A stretch of DNA of 64,000 nt, taken from contig CAVNZM010000003.1 in the NCBI GenBank assembly GCA_963693365.1, forward strand, positions 5,580,001 to 5,644,000, given 5' to 3'. How positions within the stretch are numbered: the stretch's first letter is position 1; every line of letters starts with the position of its first letter. The notes below the pieces were generated by a model. It was not told where the DNA came from. It made no database searches and saw nothing but the letters and a program-made list of their open reading frames with translations. This DNA comes from Amoebidium appalachense. Its lineage: Eukaryota; Ichthyosporea. Positions 8,540 through 16,560 of the stretch are shown in pieces. A program made the position numbers and the translations under genes.

Positions 8540-9202
8540 TCACTGGCTAATTGCCCTTATTTTTGCAAAGGATACCCTGTATCCTTTTGCTATGGTTGAC
8601 CCAGGTACATAAACACTCACACGCTCTCCGAGCACCTGCCTGAGAGTCCTGCCCATGGTGTTGACACTAGCCTTGCTGTGGTCTTTGCCATTTTTCTGGC
8701 ACCAGACCTGGAAAATTGGTAGAAGGGTGGCGGAATCAGTGATAGTGCCATCCTTGATGTGTGGAGTATCACCATCGGTAACCAAACTCTTGAGAAACAG
8801 CACGTAGTCCTCCCGGCAGAGGGTAATCTCAGGAAGATCACATACAACTGGCTGCATCTCAGACTTTGGAGGGCAAGCCTGTGACCCCCACATTAGCTCC
8901 ATTACATCCTGCTCGACTGTTACTCGTATACCCAGACGAGACATTGTCTCAACTGCCACTCTGAACACCTCGATCGGTGCTGTATCAAATAGGTGAATTC
9001 TTGGACGATGTTTAGGATAGAACCCCCAATAGGATAGCACCTGCCCAATGGCGGACTTCCATTTGGAAGCACGCTTAACTTCGATGATTTCGGTGCTCGT
9101 CAAAAGGTCAATTCGTCCAGCTGGAGTTAAGACCTCGGTAGTCCCCCCTTCTATTTGTGCTAGTCTGTCTCTGACAGACGCCTCGTCGTAGTCGGCCATC
9201 AT
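8540..9202 (-). CDS. PD-(D/E)XK-type nuclease-like protein
   Basis: The 220-residue protein starts at ATG 9202 (a second ATG is 9199). Residues 29-43 read GRIDLL followed by EIIEVK, giving the D32...E41-x-K43 catalytic pattern of PD-(D/E)XK nucleases, and AIGQVLSYW at 51-59 supplies the conserved Gln of motif IV. This layout is common in virus and mobile-element nucleases of the restriction-endonuclease fold. The C-terminal 80 residues (NTMGRTLRQVLGERV region) look like a small winged-helix or DNA-binding module. It is convergent with the patatin-like gene. The precise role, for example repair or host DNA degradation, is unknown. Confidence 0.65.
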   Translation of the reverse strand: MMADYDEASVRDRLAQIEGGTTEVLTPAGRIDLLTSTEIIEVKRASKWKSAIGQVLSYWGFYPKHRPRIHLFDTAPIEVFRVAVETMSRLGIRVTVEQDVMELMWGSQACPPKSEMQPVVCDLPEITLCREDYVLFLKSLVTDGDTPHIKDGTITDSATLLPIFQVWCQKNGKDHSKASVNTMGRTLRQVLGERVSVYVPGSTIAKGYRVSFAKIRAISQ

Positions 9203-9392
9203 ATAAGCACAAAGAAAAAAAAAAACATCAAGCCCAAGCGAGCCGCCGGTGAGCCACCGTGCCTCCCCGTCCTCCCCGGCCCCATGCTTAGTGTGCCACC
9301 CCCAGCCACCCCCAGCCCCCCATGCCCCGCCGCGGTAGCTTTGAAAGCTGTTTTCAGACTAAGTGCAAGACCTGCTTGCTCGTCTCTGACGT

Positions 9393-9863
9393 TTATTGGA
9401 TGTCGACATGGTGTTTTCGGATGTGATACCAGAGACTGGCTCGCTGGCGATATGACACCTGGCAGCCTGGTTCCTTACATTGGTATGGGCGGTCTCCAGT
9501 GTGGCGATTCATGTGCACTACGAGTGCGTCTTTACTATTAAAGTTGGCTTCACAACCATCCCATGTGCATTTAAATGCTCTTGCATCTGTGTGCTTGTAC
9601 TGGTGCATTTTTAGTTGGCTTTTACATCTAAACACAGCTTTACACCCATCCCAACTGCATTGGTATGGTGCTTCCCCCGTGTGAAGCCGATAGTGAACCT
9701 CGAACGAGTGTTTCTGTGTAAATCTTCTTATGCACCCTGGCCACGAACAGACATGAGGACGGTGACCCAGGTGTGTGAGAGTGTGTCGCCTGAGTGCTGC
9801 ATTACTATCAAAAGGCATTTTACAAGTCTCCCAATCACACACAAAGGCTAGTTGCGCCTCCAT
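9393..9863 (-). CDS. Five-finger C2H2 zinc-finger protein
   Basis: The 156-residue protein starts at ATG 9863 and is made almost wholly of five C2H2 fingers of the C-x4-C-x12-H-x3-H class, with linkers such as HTGEAPYQC and HTGDRPYQC that resemble the canonical TGEKP linker. This type binds DNA in tandem finger arrays and suggests a transcription regulator in the nucleus. A second C2H2 protein lies at 12364-12801. The gene is downstream of the helicase on the same strand; the spacer between them holds iteron-like repeats. Confidence 0.9.
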   Translation of the reverse strand: MEAQLAFVCDWETCKMPFDSNAALRRHTLTHLGHRPHVCSWPGCIRRFTQKHSFEVHYRLHTGEAPYQCSWDGCKAVFRCKSQLKMHQYKHTDARAFKCTWDGCEANFNSKDALVVHMNRHTGDRPYQCKEPGCQVSYRQRASLWYHIRKHHVDIQ

Positions 9864-10011
9864 GTTTCACTGTAAACTCTGGATAAAAAAAAATATTAAC
9901 CATCTGGACTGATCGGGGGTTCTCTGATGTCGATTATCGCAACCCCCAAAACACCCTATCCTCCAATCAAATGGCTCCGTTTTTTGACCTCCCCTTAGCT
10001 CAAACCCTCTC

Positions 10012-10169
10012 CCGACCTCCCGATTCTCCCGATAAAATAACCTTATATAGAAGCAGTAAGAAATCAATTAGAAAAACTGCAAAGTTACGTGACTTTTAAC
10101 CAATCATTATCTCCCGATATCTCCCGATGTTGGATTTCGATCGGGAGATCGATCTGGAGATATCGGGAG
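10012..10169. repeat. CTCCCGAT iterons and hairpin, possible origin or terminator
   Basis: The octamer CTCCCGAT or its first six or seven bases recur at about 10013, 10018, 10026, 10111 and 10121, and in reverse orientation near 10141 and 10163. Arms CTCCCGATATCTCC (10111-10124) and GGAGATATCGGGAG (10156-10169) are perfect inverted repeats with a 31-bp loop. The array ends 7 bases before the helicase stop. Iterated sites plus hairpin beside a replication helicase suggest an origin; a transcription terminator is the alternative. Confidence 0.5.
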
Positions 10170-10175
10170 AATTGT

Positions 10176-11702
10176 TCAAGCCTTAGCAATGGCTCTTGGG
10201 CATAATATATAGCAATCTGCCTTCGCGCTGGTACCGGTTGGGGGGTGGTATGGCCATCTGCAGATGTTTGCTTCCAGTGTAGTCTTCGGCTTGCCCAGAA
10301 TTTTCCTGATAGCCATCCCAAAAGTCCGGTTGCTTGGCAGTTTTGTGTCTCGGGCATTGATCTTGTGCCAAGCTTGGTACAGCTGAAACAGGCCTGTAGG
10401 GGTAACAGCACAGCCGCTGTAAATGAAGTCAAACTCCTCACAGCCATTTGTGTGAGAGATGAGGTCCTTGAGAAATTGAGCCTCGTCGCTCCGGCTAATC
10501 GATTTGATGTTCATCTTTGTGTCGTTATCCATAGGCCTGGGCATTGTTTGGGGGATGTCTGGCATGTTCATGAAGTCGTGGTAAATTGCTGCCAATACGT
10601 CAGGACGTCTGTGATACTCCACAAAGGCCTCGAAGTATTTGTGGTCACCAATCCGTTCCGGACTGACCCCAAAACATGCCCATCGCCTATCACTGGTCTC
10701 CACACGTACAGGCCAATCTTCGTTAGACAAGACAACATATCGCTCATACGAGTTGGTGTTGATTGCATCACATCCTTTCTTCTCCAACATCATGGTGGGC
10801 TGTGTAATGCGCGCCTTCATTAAGTTGTTAGTTTCGTGTGAACCACCCCACGTCACCTCGTCGCACAGCACAAGAAGTTTGTTTGCAATGTGCTGGTTGA
10901 ACTTTCCCGACATGTGCTCCCGGTGAATGACATAGGCGTAGTACTCTGGTGAAAGGATGTCCATGATTGCCTGCCACCACACGTTCTTTCCGGTTCCTTG
11001 TTCAGATACAAACAGCAGTGCTGTACCTGGTTTGCTTCCAGGGTACTGAAACAGGTGGGCAACCCACATCCGCAGATAACTGTACTCGTCTTCCCGGTTG
11101 TTGCACAGAACCCTTCTGGCATGCTCGTGGAACGAGCTGGTCAGGTCTTGACGCAGACAGTACTCTGGGTCAAAATTGAAACGGAGTCCTCGATAGATAT
11201 TGTATGGACGATAGACCGAATCGGTATTGTCTGGCTTTCGTTTTCCGGTTTTGGGGTCAGGATCAGCTGGGTCAAAGATGATCTTGGTGTAGATGGGGAT
11301 TGCGGTTGTTTTTAAGATTTCTGTCCCATTAATTGGAGGTTGGGGCTTCCATTGTTTTCCAACCTTCATGTTTGGCTGCCGAAATGAAAAGAGTGAAAGT
11401 GTTGCATAGATTTCCTGCCTGCTGACGATCTTTGCAACATGCTGTTTAATCTCATGGTCAAATGTTTTCAGGACAAATAGAGTTGTCCCGCTGATGTGTG
11501 CAACATTGGCGCCTATGAATTCCTCCACCTCCTCTCTCGCCCACTCTCTGAATTCGCAGGTCGCTGGGTTCATCATCAGCCCCTTATAGGCATCAGCCCC
11601 GAGATACTCAAATGCTTCAAAGCGCTCTTTGCTTCTCTTTCTGATACGCTCTTGATCGATGCCAAACATTGTCTCTTGTCCAGTTTGTTGGTGTGTCTGC
11701 AT
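10176..11702 (-). CDS. SF3 (D5-like) replicative helicase
   Basis: A 508-residue protein from ATG 11702 (an in-frame ATG is at 11669). Residues 233-240 SEQGTGKN are the Walker A loop, LLVLCDE (276-282) the Walker B, and RYVVLSNEDWP to SDRRW (321-341) contains the SF3 motif C Asn and the arginine finger. The block around 140-172 (IIFDPADPDP ... YNIYRGL) is the region that precedes the ATPase in D5/DUF5906-type helicases of NCLDVs, virophages and phages. No archaeo-eukaryotic primase domain is visible, so primase would be separate or replaced. TATA (GGGTATAAAAGGC) lies about 60 bases upstream. A shorter relative of its pre-helicase domain lies immediately upstream on the same strand. Confidence 0.9.
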   Translation of the reverse strand: MQTHQQTGQETMFGIDQERIRKRSKERFEAFEYLGADAYKGLMMNPATCEFREWAREEVEEFIGANVAHISGTTLFVLKTFDHEIKQHVAKIVSRQEIYATLSLFSFRQPNMKVGKQWKPQPPINGTEILKTTAIPIYTKIIFDPADPDPKTGKRKPDNTDSVYRPYNIYRGLRFNFDPEYCLRQDLTSSFHEHARRVLCNNREDEYSYLRMWVAHLFQYPGSKPGTALLFVSEQGTGKNVWWQAIMDILSPEYYAYVIHREHMSGKFNQHIANKLLVLCDEVTWGGSHETNNLMKARITQPTMMLEKKGCDAINTNSYERYVVLSNEDWPVRVETSDRRWACFGVSPERIGDHKYFEAFVEYHRRPDVLAAIYHDFMNMPDIPQTMPRPMDNDTKMNIKSISRSDEAQFLKDLISHTNGCEEFDFIYSGCAVTPTGLFQLYQAWHKINARDTKLPSNRTFGMAIRKILGKPKTTLEANICRWPYHPPTGTSAKADCYILCPRAIAKA

Positions 11703-11762
11703 TATTAGTATTGCTGAGAAAATATTTACGCAGGGACACTGCTGGAAAATACTGAATTTTCT

Positions 11763-11776
11763 GCCTTTTATACCCT
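11763..11776 (-). promoter_or_regulatory. TATA box of the helicase gene
   Basis: Minus strand reads AGGGTATAAAAGGC, about 60 bases before ATG 11702, matching the core of the promoters at 156 and 14172. Confidence 0.65.
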
Positions 11777-11807
11777 TGGGGTTGGGGCTGCCGGGTCCAG
11801 AAAACTC

Positions 11808-12302
11808 TCAATTTTTCGATGCGTCGCCCTGGAAAATGTTGAACGTCCGGCTATGGGTAGACGTGTAACGCGGGTTGCGAACGCCAGTCTCGGGATCGGG
11901 GTCGTTGCGGTCGAAGACGATGCCACCGTGGTAAACGACCATATGACTGCTGTCCAAGTGCCACGATCCCTTGTATATCTTTATCTTCTTGCCTGTCGGG
12001 TTGTATTTGAACTTGTACTTGGACAGCATGTCGGCCACATTCTTCTTCGACTTGATCTCGAAGACGAATCTCCCATCCTTGAAACGCTTGAAGATGTACG
12101 CACCGTCCGGGTGGGAATATGCCACCAGAGTACGGCAGAACGTATGAATCTGCTCCTCCGTCCACTCGTGTTGCTCAACGATGTCCGCGTCCAACCAGTT
12201 GTTGCGAGTGCCTGTTGTCCTCTCAAACTCCTCGTATGCTGCAAGCTTGAGCTGCTCGTTCTCGGACATACCCGTTGCTATCTTCATGTACAGATCTTCC
12301 AT
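11808..12302 (-). CDS. Truncated paralogue of the helicase N-terminal domain
   Basis: I chose ATG 12302 (164 residues) because a TATA element lies about 60 bases upstream; the frame extends to 12416. Its end (VVYHGGIVFDRNDPDPETG ... FNIFQG) aligns with IPIYTKIIFDPADPDPKTG ... YNIYRG of the helicase next door, and the protein stops eight residues later, exactly where the ATPase would begin. The start of the protein (EDLYMKIATGMSENEQLKLAAYEEFER) also parallels the helicase N-terminus. It is therefore a free-standing pre-helicase domain, either a degenerated duplicate or a deliberate partner subunit. The frame is intact and ends with a normal stop. Confidence 0.65.
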   Translation of the reverse strand: MEDLYMKIATGMSENEQLKLAAYEEFERTTGTRNNWLDADIVEQHEWTEEQIHTFCRTLVAYSHPDGAYIFKRFKDGRFVFEIKSKKNVADMLSKYKFKYNPTGKKIKIYKGSWHLDSSHMVVYHGGIVFDRNDPDPETGVRNPRYTSTHSRTFNIFQGDASKN

Positions 12303-12358
12303 GTTGTCCGTTGTATATATGGTTAGATAATATCTGACGGGTGTCGCCTTGTGTTTGG

Positions 12359-12372
12359 GGTATTTATATCGG
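12359..12372 (-). promoter_or_regulatory. TATA box for the paralogue gene
   Basis: Minus strand reads CCGATATAAATACC. It overlaps the last codons of the zinc-finger gene at 12364-12801 and lies about 57 bases before ATG 12302, supporting that start. Confidence 0.5.
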
Positions 12373-12801
12373 CTCGGATGCTGAACCCACCAGCTCGGGG
12401 TGCGCGGCTCTGACATGGCAGTTGAGCGCAGCCGACCGGTTGAACGCAGATGTACAGCCCACAGACGGACACCTGAGGGTGTTCCGCACAGGCTGTTTTG
12501 GCGTCTTGTTTTCCTTGTGGACTAAGCGCCGGTGCCACCACAGTGCGGCAGGGTACGGGAAGTCGGCCGGGCACGTGTCACAGACGTATGGCCGCTCACC
12601 GGTATGCATTCGCACATGCAGCTTCATGTAATCGCTGCGGGTAAAGGTAGCAAAGCAGCCTTCATGGGGGCACGTGTAAGGGCGTTTCTCGGAGTGTGTT
12701 GCGGCACGGTGTCTTTTCATGTTTGCGTTTGTGGTGAACGTTTGGGCACAGTCGGTGCATGGAAATACTCTCTTGTGTGGGGGTCTGCATGGTTCAGCCA
12801 T
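12364..12801 (-). CDS. Four-finger C2H2 zinc-finger protein
   Basis: The 145-residue protein starts at ATG 12801. Four C2H2 fingers are visible: two with C-x2-C (FPCTDC, YVCDTC) and two with C-x4-C (YTCPHEGC, LRCPSVGC), the first three joined by short linkers (SEKRPYTC, HTGERPYVC) and the last by a basic spacer. A sequence-specific DNA-binding regulator is the likely role. It belongs to the run of minus-strand genes 9.4-12.8 kb (zinc finger, helicase, helicase-domain paralogue, zinc finger). Confidence 0.9.
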   Translation of the reverse strand: MAEPCRPPHKRVFPCTDCAQTFTTNANMKRHRAATHSEKRPYTCPHEGCFATFTRSDYMKLHVRMHTGERPYVCDTCPADFPYPAALWWHRRLVHKENKTPKQPVRNTLRCPSVGCTSAFNRSAALNCHVRAAHPELVGSASEPI

Positions 12802-12831
12802 TGCTAAAGAAAGGGTAGAAAATGAATGTGG

Positions 12832-12850
12832 CCCCCCCCCCCCCCCCCCC
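12832..12850. repeat. Poly-C run of 19
   Basis: C19 directly abuts the stop codon of the gene at 12850-13104. Together with 4701-4715 it is one of the few long homopolymers in the virus-like half. Confidence 0.95.
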
Positions 12851-13104
12851 TACCACCTGTACACCAGCACGCCGGCCAGCAGCACGAGCAGCACCATGCA
12901 TGCAAGCGCTATGCCCCTCCACATCGAAGCCCTCTTGAGCTGTGCATCATGGTCGTCCAATGAAGTGCCCATGTAGAGCATGAAGCGCGTGCTGTTGTCG
13001 ATGGTCAGGTGGTACTCGTGCGGGTCGGCGGCAATGTCATCCCTGCGCACCCACGAGTTACTCGGGTTGTCAAATCTCAGGTTTGCAATGTTCGGAGAAG
13101 TCAT
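12850..13104 (-). CDS. Small tail-anchored membrane protein
   Basis: ATG 13104 gives 84 residues. Residues 1-60 are polar (MTSPNIANLRFDNPSNSWVRR start); residues about 63-82 (RGIALACMVLLVLLAGVLVY) form one C-terminal transmembrane helix followed by RW. This is the plan of a tail-anchored protein with the N-terminus in the cytosol. No family recognised. It is divergent from the gene starting at 13185 with an 80-bp spacer that must hold both promoters. Confidence 0.6.
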   Translation of the reverse strand: MTSPNIANLRFDNPSNSWVRRDDIAADPHEYHLTIDNSTRFMLYMGTSLDDHDAQLKRASMWRGIALACMVLLVLLAGVLVYRW

Positions 13105-13184
13105 ACCTTCCGAAGAGATAGTTTGGAGCGCCCCCTCCCCAGCAACTCGGGGAGCACACACAGAGATTATGCATCGCAGTGCTA

Positions 13185-13556
13185 ATGGAACCTAAAAACC
13201 GCTGGGACGTAGGGCGCGCCAAGACGGAGGACGCACTGACGAGGTACATGGACAGGGTGTGCTCGGGTGAGGATCCGGAAGGAACATGGTGGTTCACCAC
13301 CATGGCCCCGGGCGGCGCAACCACCGAGGACCTGAGCACAGCACTTGAAGATTGGGGTGAGCGCTGGCTTGACTATTTTTTCAAAGAGGTCGGCCACGTG
13401 GTGGAGGCAGCAGGGCTGCCGCTGCGCGAGGGTGTCTTTGACAGAGCCTACGGGCGCAACCGCAACCAGGAGTTCGAGGGGGTGGGTGCGGACCTTGATG
13501 AGTGGAACGAGGGGACCCCCTGGAGCAACGCGGGCAACGTGGGGCATGCCTTATAG
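13185..13556 (+). CDS. Hypothetical acidic protein
   Basis: Starts at ATG 13185 (123 residues). Trp- and acid-rich (TWWFTTMAPGG, LEDWGERWLDYFFKEVGHVVEAAG, DLDEWNEGTPW). No signal peptide, transmembrane helix or known motif is visible and I do not recognise a family. Intact, GC-rich coding like its neighbours and divergent from the tail-anchored protein gene, which supports it being real. Confidence 0.5.
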   Translation: MEPKNRWDVGRAKTEDALTRYMDRVCSGEDPEGTWWFTTMAPGGATTEDLSTALEDWGERWLDYFFKEVGHVVEAAGLPLREGVFDRAYGRNRNQEFEGVGADLDEWNEGTPWSNAGNVGHAL

Positions 13557-13579
13557 CAAAAAATCTTAAACAGTTTCGG

Positions 13580-13663
13580 GGTGAATATATAATGTAAATC
13601 CAACGATCCAAATAATGGTTTTGCAACTTCACATTGGGGTGAATATACAATGTAAATCCAACA
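13580..13663. repeat. Direct repeat of about 25 bp
   Basis: GGGGTGAATATA followed by AATGTAAATCCAAC occurs at about 13579-13605 and again at 13635-13661. It is in the spacer between two gene ends. Confidence 0.7.
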
Positions 13664-13678
13664 ACAGAAATAAATATA

Positions 13679-13816
13679 TCAATATGCTTGGCGCTTTACT
13701 CGCACACTCTGTCGGAGCACCAGTCTCCGGTATTTTGGCATGAACTCGTCTGCATACACGTACTTCCTTGCACGTCTGTGACCCCTCTTTTTGGACCGAC
13801 CTCTTCGTTTTGACAT
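13679..13816 (-). CDS. Very basic 45-residue protein
   Basis: ATG 13816 opens MSKRRGRSKKRGHRRARKYV; about 40% of residues are Lys or Arg. Small, highly basic proteins of this kind condense DNA in several large viruses, but the length and lack of other motifs make this only a suggestion. The frame continues upstream without another ATG. Confidence 0.4.
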   Translation of the reverse strand: MSKRRGRSKKRGHRRARKYVYADEFMPKYRRLVLRQSVRVKRQAY

Positions 13817-13860
13817 GACGTTCACCCAAAAATTGTGGGCATCCGACTCCAAAACCTCTC

Positions 13861-14238
13861 CTAGTGAAACCACTTTCTCCGCTTACACCCTGCGGCACAT
13901 TGGTTGCTGGTCCACGCGCCCTCCTCGAGCTCGAGGGACACCTTGCGCCACCCGGATTCTGCGCGCTTGATCTCGCACGCCACCACAATGTCTCCCGGTC
14001 GCACACCTGCGGTCCACATGCTTGTGCAACAGCGCACGCTCAGCACCTCACACTCCGATTCGGGCCCACGTACACACACGCCGAAACACGCAAGCGCGCA
14101 CTCGTGGTCATGCAGCGCCTCGAGAACTGGCACCTTGCGAATGAGTGTGCGCCGACGCAGGCGGGGACTCTGGAGGGTATAAAAGCGTGTGTCTGACACG
14201 GGGAGCTGCCAGTCTGAATCTGCACCAGAACCGACCAT
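13861..14238 (-). CDS. Hypothetical protein, start overlapping a divergent start
   Basis: From ATG 14238 the frame gives 125 residues with a plausible folded C-terminal half (SVRCCTSMWTAGVRPGDIVV, EIKRAESGWRKVSLELEEG), rich in Cys. The start lies in CCATGG and shares bases with the plus-strand start at 14237, so both genes cannot have independent leaders there. A shorter product from a later start is possible but no ATG is available before residue 88. It could also be antisense noise to the promoter region, hence modest confidence. Confidence 0.4.
   Translation of the reverse strand: MVGSGADSDWQLPVSDTRFYTLQSPRLRRRTLIRKVPVLEALHDHECALACFGVCVRGPESECEVLSVRCCTSMWTAGVRPGDIVVACEIKRAESGWRKVSLELEEGAWTSNQCAAGCKRRKWFH
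14172..14185 (+). promoter_or_regulatory. TATA promoter identical to that at 156
   Basis: GGAGGGTATAAAAG, followed six bases later by TCTGACACGG as at the first copy. It drives the gene starting at 14237. Confidence 0.7.
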
Positions 14239-14755
14239 GGCTTTTGAGCAGGACCTGAAGCTATTTGTCAATCGGCTGTCGCTGCTTGTATCCAACATGA
14301 CGTTCGACTCGAACGGCGCCGGGAGGGTGGCAAGCCGGCCGCTACAGCTCCACGCAAGACTCGGCAAGGGCGACACGATGCTGTCGGACACGATGCTGCC
14401 GCTGCAGTCGGTGGAAACGTCGAACAGGACTGGACTCAACCACCTGGTGTTTTCGACGTGTCCACTGGAGGGGGCCGGGGATGCGGTGACCATCGACCTG
14501 GATTGGGGCAAGTCGTTTCGGCTGACCTGGGAGCGCTGGGACACCACGCTGTCGCTGCTGCCACCGAGGGATCCGACGGAGGAGGAGGGCATGAGCGAGG
14601 GACGAGCTGTCCCCATGGAGGCAAAGAGAAAACGAACAACCCTTCTGCGAATCGACTTTTTGAAGGACTTCCTTTGGCATGACATGGGGTGCGACATTCT
14701 GTCGCTGCAGTTATATGAATCAGTACAGAAAAATAGGCGGCAGTGTAGAGAATAA
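14237..14755 (+). CDS. Hypothetical 172-residue protein
   Basis: ATG 14237 is 52 bases after a TATA box. The protein contains a Met/Leu-rich stretch (GDTMLSDTMLPLQ), a probable beta region (LNHLVFSTCPLEGAGDAVTIDLDWG) and a basic patch (MEAKRKRTTLLRIDFLKDF) that could be a nuclear signal. No family recognised. It is the last clear gene before the inverted-repeat module and is followed by about 1.1 kb without a gene. Confidence 0.55.
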   Translation: MAFEQDLKLFVNRLSLLVSNMTFDSNGAGRVASRPLQLHARLGKGDTMLSDTMLPLQSVETSNRTGLNHLVFSTCPLEGAGDAVTIDLDWGKSFRLTWERWDTTLSLLPPRDPTEEEGMSEGRAVPMEAKRKRTTLLRIDFLKDFLWHDMGCDILSLQLYESVQKNRRQCRE

Positions 14756-15294
14756 TGCAGGTATCACGCAGTGCGTGTGTGTGTGCGACTGCCGGTGAAG
14801 GTGCAACTGTGCCCTGGATGGCGCAGCATGTGAATATAAGGAGGCCCACAGCCAGGGAGTCATCGGAGCACATGTCTGGTGTGCGTTGGGATTATGGTCG
14901 ATAATATTGTTACAAATATGTGGGTTTGGAGTGTCCATTAGGGAGCCAGCCCTACACTCAGGATATATATATATATAAGTATAAGCAGATACACGTCACC
15001 TGAAACTTGTTGCACTGAGTAACAATAATTATCTTACTCAAGGTACTGATTCTGAGTAACACAGACAAGTGTCCCACACTAGATGTTACTCGACCAAATA
15101 TGGTAAAGGTTTCCTTTTTAGGTATAAATATATGCAATTGTCATATAGTGAGTAGGATGAGTAGGATGAGTACGTACTCATCTACTGTGGGCTACGGGTA
15201 TACCTAAATCTCAATCCAAAAGGAAATTGGAACACCCGGGGGGAGACCAGATGAGTAGGTACTCAAGCTACTCATCCTACTCACCCCATCACTG
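14756..15294. other. AT-rich spacer with inverted repeat flanking the array module
   Basis: No gene. An inverted repeat of about 26 bp built of GAGTAGGATGAGTA units has arms at 15148-15173 and 15259-15284; inside it is a second pair (TTTCCTTTTTAGGTATA near 15112 and TATACC...AAAAGGAAA near 15199-15226). GAGTAAC is repeated near 15019 and 15054. Confidence 0.6.
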
Positions 15295-15780
15295 CCTATA
15301 GGCATGCTCCGTGTGCAGGGCACTGATTTCTACCCTCTTCTGGTTGGTGCCAAGAGGCAGTGCCCTACACGTGTGGTGTCTAAACAGCCTATAGGCATGC
15401 TCCGTGTGCAGGGCACTGATTTCTACCCTCTTCTGGTTGGTGCCAAGAGGCAGTGCCCTACACGTGTGGTGTCAAACAGCCATAGGCATGCCCGTGTGCA
15501 GGGCACTGATCCCCCGGGGGCAAGAGGCAGTGCCCTACACGTGGGTGCAAACAGCCTAAGGCATGCTCCGTGTGCAGGGCACTGATTTCTACCCTCTTCT
15601 GGTTGGTGCCAAGAGGCAGTGCCCTACACGTGTGGTGTCTAAACAGCCTATAGGCATGCTCCGTGTGCAGGGCACTGATTTCTACCCTCTTCTGGTTGGT
15701 GCCAAGAGGCAGTGCCCTACACGTGTGGTGTCTAAACAGCCTATAGGCATGCTCCGTGTGCAGGGCACTAATTTGTTGTG
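15295..15780. repeat. Left tandem array, 93-bp unit, about 5 copies
   Basis: Units begin CCTATAGGCATGCTCCGTG at 15295 and 15388 and recur to about 15780. The third copy (about 15481-15550) carries several deletions. Units read GGGCACTGATTTC where right-array units have GGCACCAATTTC (reverse complement), so left and right arrays have diverged as blocks. Confidence 0.9.
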
Positions 15781-15913
15781 CCTTCCTTTTTTGGTTAGAT
15801 CTATACCCGGCCAATGGTTAGCAGCCACGGGTTTGTTTTCATCAAGCTTGGACGTTAATACATACTAAGTAACAGAATGAAATCACTCGCAAGTGTTATC
15901 CCTCATGATTGTA

Positions 15914-16270
15914 TCAATCCGTTTCATCCGGAGTCTTAGCGGACTGGCCCAGCCGTATGAGACAGGCCCGTAGAAAGTCCTTTTGCTTCTTCAGCTTGTC
16001 GTTTTCCAGCTGCAGCTCTTGGTTCTCCACCACCAAATTCTTGTTCTCTTCGCACACCTTGTTGCGCTCCTCTTGCAGGCCCTTGATCACCTCCCGCTGG
16101 TTCTTGTTCATTGTGCGCAGCGCGTCGTTGTCCTTGTCCATGTCGTTGTTCAACTCCCTCAGCTGCTGGATCAGCCCGTGCAGCCCCTCGTTGGCCTCCT
16201 TCAGCATCTTGTTGGTCTCTTGCAGCTGCTCGGTGTGTGCATCTTGGCGCTGTGTATCTGTTTCATCCAT
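15914..16270 (-). CDS. Coiled-coil protein, 118 residues
   Basis: ATG 16270. Almost the whole length (residues about 8-105) is Glu, Gln, Lys, Asn and Leu in heptads (LQETNKMLKEANEGLHGLIQ, LVVENQELQLENDKLKKQKD), predicting a parallel coiled coil. No other domain. It is the first gene inside the inverted-repeat module; the other two module proteins also start with coiled coils, which suggests that they assemble together. Confidence 0.7.
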   Translation of the reverse strand: MDETDTQRQDAHTEQLQETNKMLKEANEGLHGLIQQLRELNNDMDKDNDALRTMNKNQREVIKGLQEERNKVCEENKNLVVENQELQLENDKLKKQKDFLRACLIRLGQSAKTPDETD

Positions 16271-16299
16271 TGTGTCGTTTGCAGCCGGTTGGGCAGGAG

Positions 16300-16560
16300 G
16301 TGTTTAGTTTTTATCCACGAAGCAAAGCAGTGTGAACAAAAAAAACGTCCCTCTTATTTTTACGAAGCAAAAGTGTGACCCAAAAAAAAAACGTTCCTCT
16401 TACACAATGCAAAATAAAGCAAAATCCTATGATGCGCAAACACACCGTGAACTAAAAAAACTCGCCACTGATTATTTACAAAGTAAAGCAGTGTGAACAA
16501 AAAAAAAAAGCGCTCCTTACACAGTGCAAAATAAAACACACACACACACACACCAAGCCA
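16300..16560. repeat. Imperfect repeats upstream of the coiled-coil gene
   Basis: Three to four diverged copies of GAAGCAAAGCAGTGTGAAC plus an A-run and a CTCTTA/CTCCTTA segment, ending in (CA)8 near 16536-16552. Confidence 0.6.

Noticed and set aside
6951-8599. Long overlapping plus-strand ORFs in other frames of the Fic and patatin genes
   Set aside because: Arg/Ser/Pro-rich shadow frames of GC-rich coding sequence, while the real frames hold complete enzyme motifs.
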